Shown here piece after piece: positions 61,066 through 64,000 of a stretch of 64,000 bases of DNA. Numbering within the stretch: the first letter of the stretch is position 1; every line of letters begins with the position of its first letter. The notes under the pieces are model-generated. The model worked only from the letters and a program-made list of their open reading frames with translations. It ran no database searches and had not been told where the DNA came from. This DNA is from Roseiarcus sp036489975 (GTDB lineage: Bacteria > Pseudomonadota > Alphaproteobacteria > Rhizobiales > Beijerinckiaceae): the NCBI GenBank assembly GCA_036489975.1, contig DASXES010000049.1, positions 1 to 64,000 on the forward strand, read 5' to 3'. A program made the position numbers and the translations under genes.

Positions 61066-64000
61066 TTGACCTACTCGCCGCCATCGTCCGCCGCCGCAAT
61101 CACGGGCCTGTCGCGCGAAGGGGCGGCCGCGGCCTTCGACCCCCATGACGCGCCAGCCGCGTGGCTCGCCGACAATGCGCGGCTGGCGATCCTGTTTCCG
61201 CCGGGCCTCGTTGTGAGCGCGAGCCCGGCCATGCTGGCCTTGTTCGACGCCAGGGACCGCGAGGCGCTCGAGACCCGGCTGGCGCGGGGCGAAGGCCCGT
61301 CGGCGCGACGCCTGCGCCATCTCGCTTCGACGCTTCCCATTGGCGAGCCGCGTCTCGAGCAGATGCGCCTCACAATCGACCAGCGGCGGCCGGCCGGCGT
61401 CAATTTGCGTTTCATCCGCATCGTCGCGCCGGGAGGCGCGAGCTGGCTCCTGGCCTCGGCGCCGGCTCTGGGCGCGGCCAATGGCGCGCCGCCCGCGGCT
61501 GGGAATCGCGAAGGTTCCGAGGCCGAAGCCCTCCGGACGGAGGACGATTCGGCGTTCCGCGAGCTGGGCGAAGCGCTCACGCCAAATTCCCGCTTTCTGT
61601 GGACCCTCGACGGCGAGGGCCGGTTTGGCGTCTCGCATCCAGCGCTCGTCGCCGCCGTTGGGGCCAACGCGCCCCGGCGCGGCGAGTCGGTTGAGGCTTT
61701 CGTCCGCCGCGCCGAACTGGGCGGCGGCGAGGCGCTGGCGCGTGCGCTGGGCGAGCGGCGGACGTTCTCCGGCCTCAGCGTCGAGTGGCCCCTCCCGGAA
61801 CCCGGCCGGCGCCGCAGGGTCGCGCTTTCGGCCGCGCCGCTGTTCGGCCGCCATCGCGAACTTTTGGGCTACCGCGGCTTTGGCGTGCTGGGTCGGGAGT
61901 TCGAGGCCGCCGCAGCGCCCGAGGCCGATTTTTCGCCGGCGCCGCCGGAGGGCGATCGACCGGCGGAGACGGAGGGATTCGAGCCCGGCCGCGCGCCGCT
62001 GGCCGACGCCTTCGAGATGCAACCCGAGCCGCTCGCCGCAGGCCTGATCGAATCGGATCTCGAACGCGCGCCAATGGGTGTGTCCGAAGCTCGGACGCCG
62101 CCTGAGATTTCGCCCGACGCGGATGGAGAGCCGTCCGTCGCGCCGCTGTCGCAAGCGTTCGAGCCCGAAGCCGCGCCTCGGCCGGACGAGGTCGCAGCCG
62201 AAAGCGAGGGCGCCGCGGAGCCTATCGAACCCGATCTCGAACCCGCGCCGATGGACCTGTCCGAAGCCGGCGGCACGCCTCAGTCGTTCCTCGATGCGGA
62301 TCGGGACAGAGCCTCCGTGACGAGCGAGGTTCAGCCGCCGCCTGAGCGCACCGCCGAGATTTACGTCCTGCGGCATCCAGCGCCCATGCCCTCGTCCAAT
62401 ATCGTTCCGATCCGCCCGGGCGCGCTTGACTCGTTGGCTCGGGAGATGGCGCTGAGCTTCCCCGCCGAGAGCGTCGAACTCAGCCGCAGCGAGCGCGACG
62501 CATTCCGGGAAATCGCGCGCGCCCTCGTCGGCCGCGCTCCGGCCTCGCGCGAGGATCGCCCGGACGAACGGGCAGGCGCGGTCGACGCCGCCGAGCCGAA
62601 GCGGGCCTGGGCAGGGGATCCTGGCGCCGACGGCGTTCAGGTTCAGCGCAATGCCGGGGCGATTGTCGACCGGCTGCCGGTCGGCGTCCTCATCGCCCGC
62701 GACGGGCAAGCGCTCTACGCCAACCGCATGCTGCTGGATCTCGTCGGCTATCGCGATTTCGCAGAATTTCAGGCGGCGAACGCGCTTTCCGGAATGTTTC
62801 GCGATCGCGACCCGCAGGCGATGCGCGCCGAGGATGCTGGCGCGGTCGCAATCGTGAGGGCGAACGGAGAGATCCTGTCGGTCGACGGCCACGCGCAGGT
62901 GATCGCCTGGGACGGCGCGCCGGCGACGCTGATCGCGCTCAGGCGCTCGCTCGAGGCGGAGCTGAGGGCGAGACTGCGCGCCGCGGATGACGAGGCGCCG
63001 ACGCGCAGCGGCGCGGCGGGCGACCTCCAGGCGATGCTCGACCGGGCGACGGACGGCGCCGTCACGCTCGACTCGGCTGGGCGCATCCTGTCCCTGAACG
63101 AGCCCGCCGAGCGCCTGTTCGGCTACCACCAGAACGAGATCGCAGGCGAGAGCCTGTTGATGCTGCTCAGCCCCCAAAGCCATCCCGAGACGATGACGAG
63201 GCTCGAATCCCTGAGCCAGGGCGGTGAAGCCGAAGCCGCCTTCCGGCCGCTGCAGGTCGTCGGGCGCGACCGCGACGGCGCCTCCATTCCCTTGGCGCTG
63301 ACGCTGGCGCGCATCGGCCCCAGCGAAGCGCCGCAGTTTTGCGCGCTGGCGCGCGACCTGAGCCGCGAGCTCGAGGCCGAGAGGCGTCTCAACGCCGCGC
63401 GCGAAAGCGCCGAGGCCGCGAGCGCCGCCAAGACCGGTTTTCTCGCCCAGGTCAGCCATGAGATCCGCACGCCCTTGAACGCCATCCTGGGCTTTGCCGA
63501 CGTGATGCTGGAGGAGCGCTTCGGCCCGATCGGCAACGAGCGCTACAAGGACTACATCAAGGACATCCACGCTTCCGGCGCGCATGTGATGAGTCTCGCC
63601 GACGACCTGCTCGACTTAAGCAAGATCGAAGCGGGCAAGCTCGAGCTCGCCTTCGAATCCGTCGACGCCAACAGCGTCATTCGCGAATGCGTGTCGCTGA
63701 TGCAGCCACAGGCGGCGCGCGAGCGGGTCATCATGCGCGTCTCGCTGCACGACCGCCTGCCGCGCGTCATGGTCGACGAGCGCTCGCTCAAGCAGATCAT
63801 GCTGAACCTCATGTCGAACGCGGTGAAGTTCAACGAGCCGGGCGGGCAGGTGATCGTTTCGACCGCGATCGACGCGGCGGGCCAGGCGGTGATCCGGGTG
63901 CGCGACACTGGCGTCGGCATGAACGAGAGCGAAGTCGGTCTTGCGCTGACCCCGTTCAGCCAGGTTGCGAAGGACGGGGCCAAGGGCGGGGCCGGTCTCG
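61066..64000 (+). CDS. PdhS-like PAS sensor histidine kinase (partial, runs off right edge)
   Basis: An open frame of about 978 codons without a stop before the edge. The first start in the expected place is TTG at 61066; an ATG at 61049 is out of frame and stops at once. A long N-terminal region with acidic, Ala/Pro-rich low-complexity sequence (about 280-470) is followed by PAS (about 526-620), a second PAS (about 656-770), the H-box FLAQVSHEIRTPLNAILGF (His798) and part of the ATPase domain (MLNLMSNAVKFNE and VRDTGVGMNE). The H-box region, including FADVMLEERFGPIGNERY, is very close to Brucella PdhS, an essential kinase of the DivK/CtrA cell-cycle pathway. The end of the ATPase domain is missing only because of the window. 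Confidence 0.85.
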   Translation, partial: MTYSPPSSAAAITGLSREGAAAAFDPHDAPAAWLADNARLAILFPPGLVVSASPAMLALFDARDREALETRLARGEGPSARRLRHLASTLPIGEPRLEQMRLTIDQRRPAGVNLRFIRIVAPGGASWLLASAPALGAANGAPPAAGNREGSEAEALRTEDDSAFRELGEALTPNSRFLWTLDGEGRFGVSHPALVAAVGANAPRRGESVEAFVRRAELGGGEALARALGERRTFSGLSVEWPLPEPGRRRRVALSAAPLFGRHRELLGYRGFGVLGREFEAAAAPEADFSPAPPEGDRPAETEGFEPGRAPLADAFEMQPEPLAAGLIESDLERAPMGVSEARTPPEISPDADGEPSVAPLSQAFEPEAAPRPDEVAAESEGAAEPIEPDLEPAPMDLSEAGGTPQSFLDADRDRASVTSEVQPPPERTAEIYVLRHPAPMPSSNIVPIRPGALDSLAREMALSFPAESVELSRSERDAFREIARALVGRAPASREDRPDERAGAVDAAEPKRAWAGDPGADGVQVQRNAGAIVDRLPVGVLIARDGQALYANRMLLDLVGYRDFAEFQAANALSGMFRDRDPQAMRAEDAGAVAIVRANGEILSVDGHAQVIAWDGAPATLIALRRSLEAELRARLRAADDEAPTRSGAAGDLQAMLDRATDGAVTLDSAGRILSLNEPAERLFGYHQNEIAGESLLMLLSPQSHPETMTRLESLSQGGEAEAAFRPLQVVGRDRDGASIPLALTLARIGPSEAPQFCALARDLSRELEAERRLNAARESAEAASAAKTGFLAQVSHEIRTPLNAILGFADVMLEERFGPIGNERYKDYIKDIHASGAHVMSLADDLLDLSKIEAGKLELAFESVDANSVIRECVSLMQPQAARERVIMRVSLHDRLPRVMVDERSLKQIMLNLMSNAVKFNEPGGQVIVSTAIDAAGQAVIRVRDTGVGMNESEVGLALTPFSQVAKDGAKGGAGL

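Noticed and set aside
61018..63585. 855-residue minus-strand frame over the histidine kinase
   Set aside because: Antisense of a kinase with clear PAS and H-box sequence; composition Arg/Gly-rich and no domain.
1..64000. CRISPR arrays, toxin-antitoxin pairs, restriction-modification or other defence systems
   Set aside because: No regularly spaced repeats, Cas, methylase/nuclease or recognisable toxin genes were seen on either strand.

Overview
The window is high-GC chromosomal DNA of an alphaproteobacterium, most probably of the Rhizobiales/Hyphomicrobiales. The support is the rhizobial run of threonine synthase, M16 peptidase, GNAT and EAL protein; a histidine kinase close to Brucella PdhS running off the right edge; two phasins next to a succinyl-CoA:3-ketoacid CoA-transferase pair; the order PBP-activator lipoprotein / rsmI / yraN / gshB; and a tRNA-His without an encoded extra G at its 5' end. 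The species cannot be named from the sequence alone. No rRNA, CRISPR array, complete insertion sequence or intact prophage was found.

Layout. 1-5.3 kb: a probable transposase fragment at the edge, a PsiF-type secreted protein and an RND efflux pair. 5.3-9.5 kb: a frameshifted HbpS/GlcG gene, a 122-base dispersed repeat, an M3 peptidase and a DUF2778 protein. 9.7-16 kb: a minus-strand run (thrC, M16 peptidase, acetyltransferase, membrane GGDEF/EAL protein that has lost catalytic residues). 16-21 kb: cfa, a YbjQ-like protein, pnp and rpsO. 21-28.5 kb: a THAP4/nitrobindin-like protein, ProXp-type deacylase, CnoX-type thioredoxin, LON-domain protein, glycosyltransferase, zinc peptidase and radical SAM protein. 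28.5-32.3 kb: a DUF1127 gene divergent from a MocR-type regulator, then truA and dapE.

32.3-40.9 kb is the most accessory-looking stretch. It holds an XRE/S24 regulator facing small unknown genes across a promoter that carries an inverted repeat, a decayed gene, a 1138-residue ATPase/nucleotidyl-cyclase with unusual active-site residues, two tandem paralogous NTF2-like proteins of unknown role, and a secreted Trp/His/Gly-repeat protein. 40.9-49.7 kb is housekeeping: yebC, alkB, grpE, glnD, gshB, yraN, rsmI and an LpoA-like lipoprotein. 49.7-64 kb holds a 2-hydroxyacid dehydrogenase, an SH3-domain protein, scoAB, a solitary branched-chain-amino-acid-type binding protein, nth, a Na+/H+ antiporter with a cyclic-nucleotide-binding domain, a MaoC-SDR fusion, tRNA-His, two phasins and the PdhS-like kinase.

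Themes: second-messenger signalling (degenerate c-di-GMP protein, atypical cyclase, cNMP-binding antiporter, PdhS-like kinase) and polyhydroxybutyrate/ketone-body metabolism (scoAB, phasins). I did not find one clearly new multi-gene system. The best candidates for undescribed biology are the tandem NTF2-like pair, the small island behind the XRE/S24 promoter, and the possible cyclase/antiporter signalling link.
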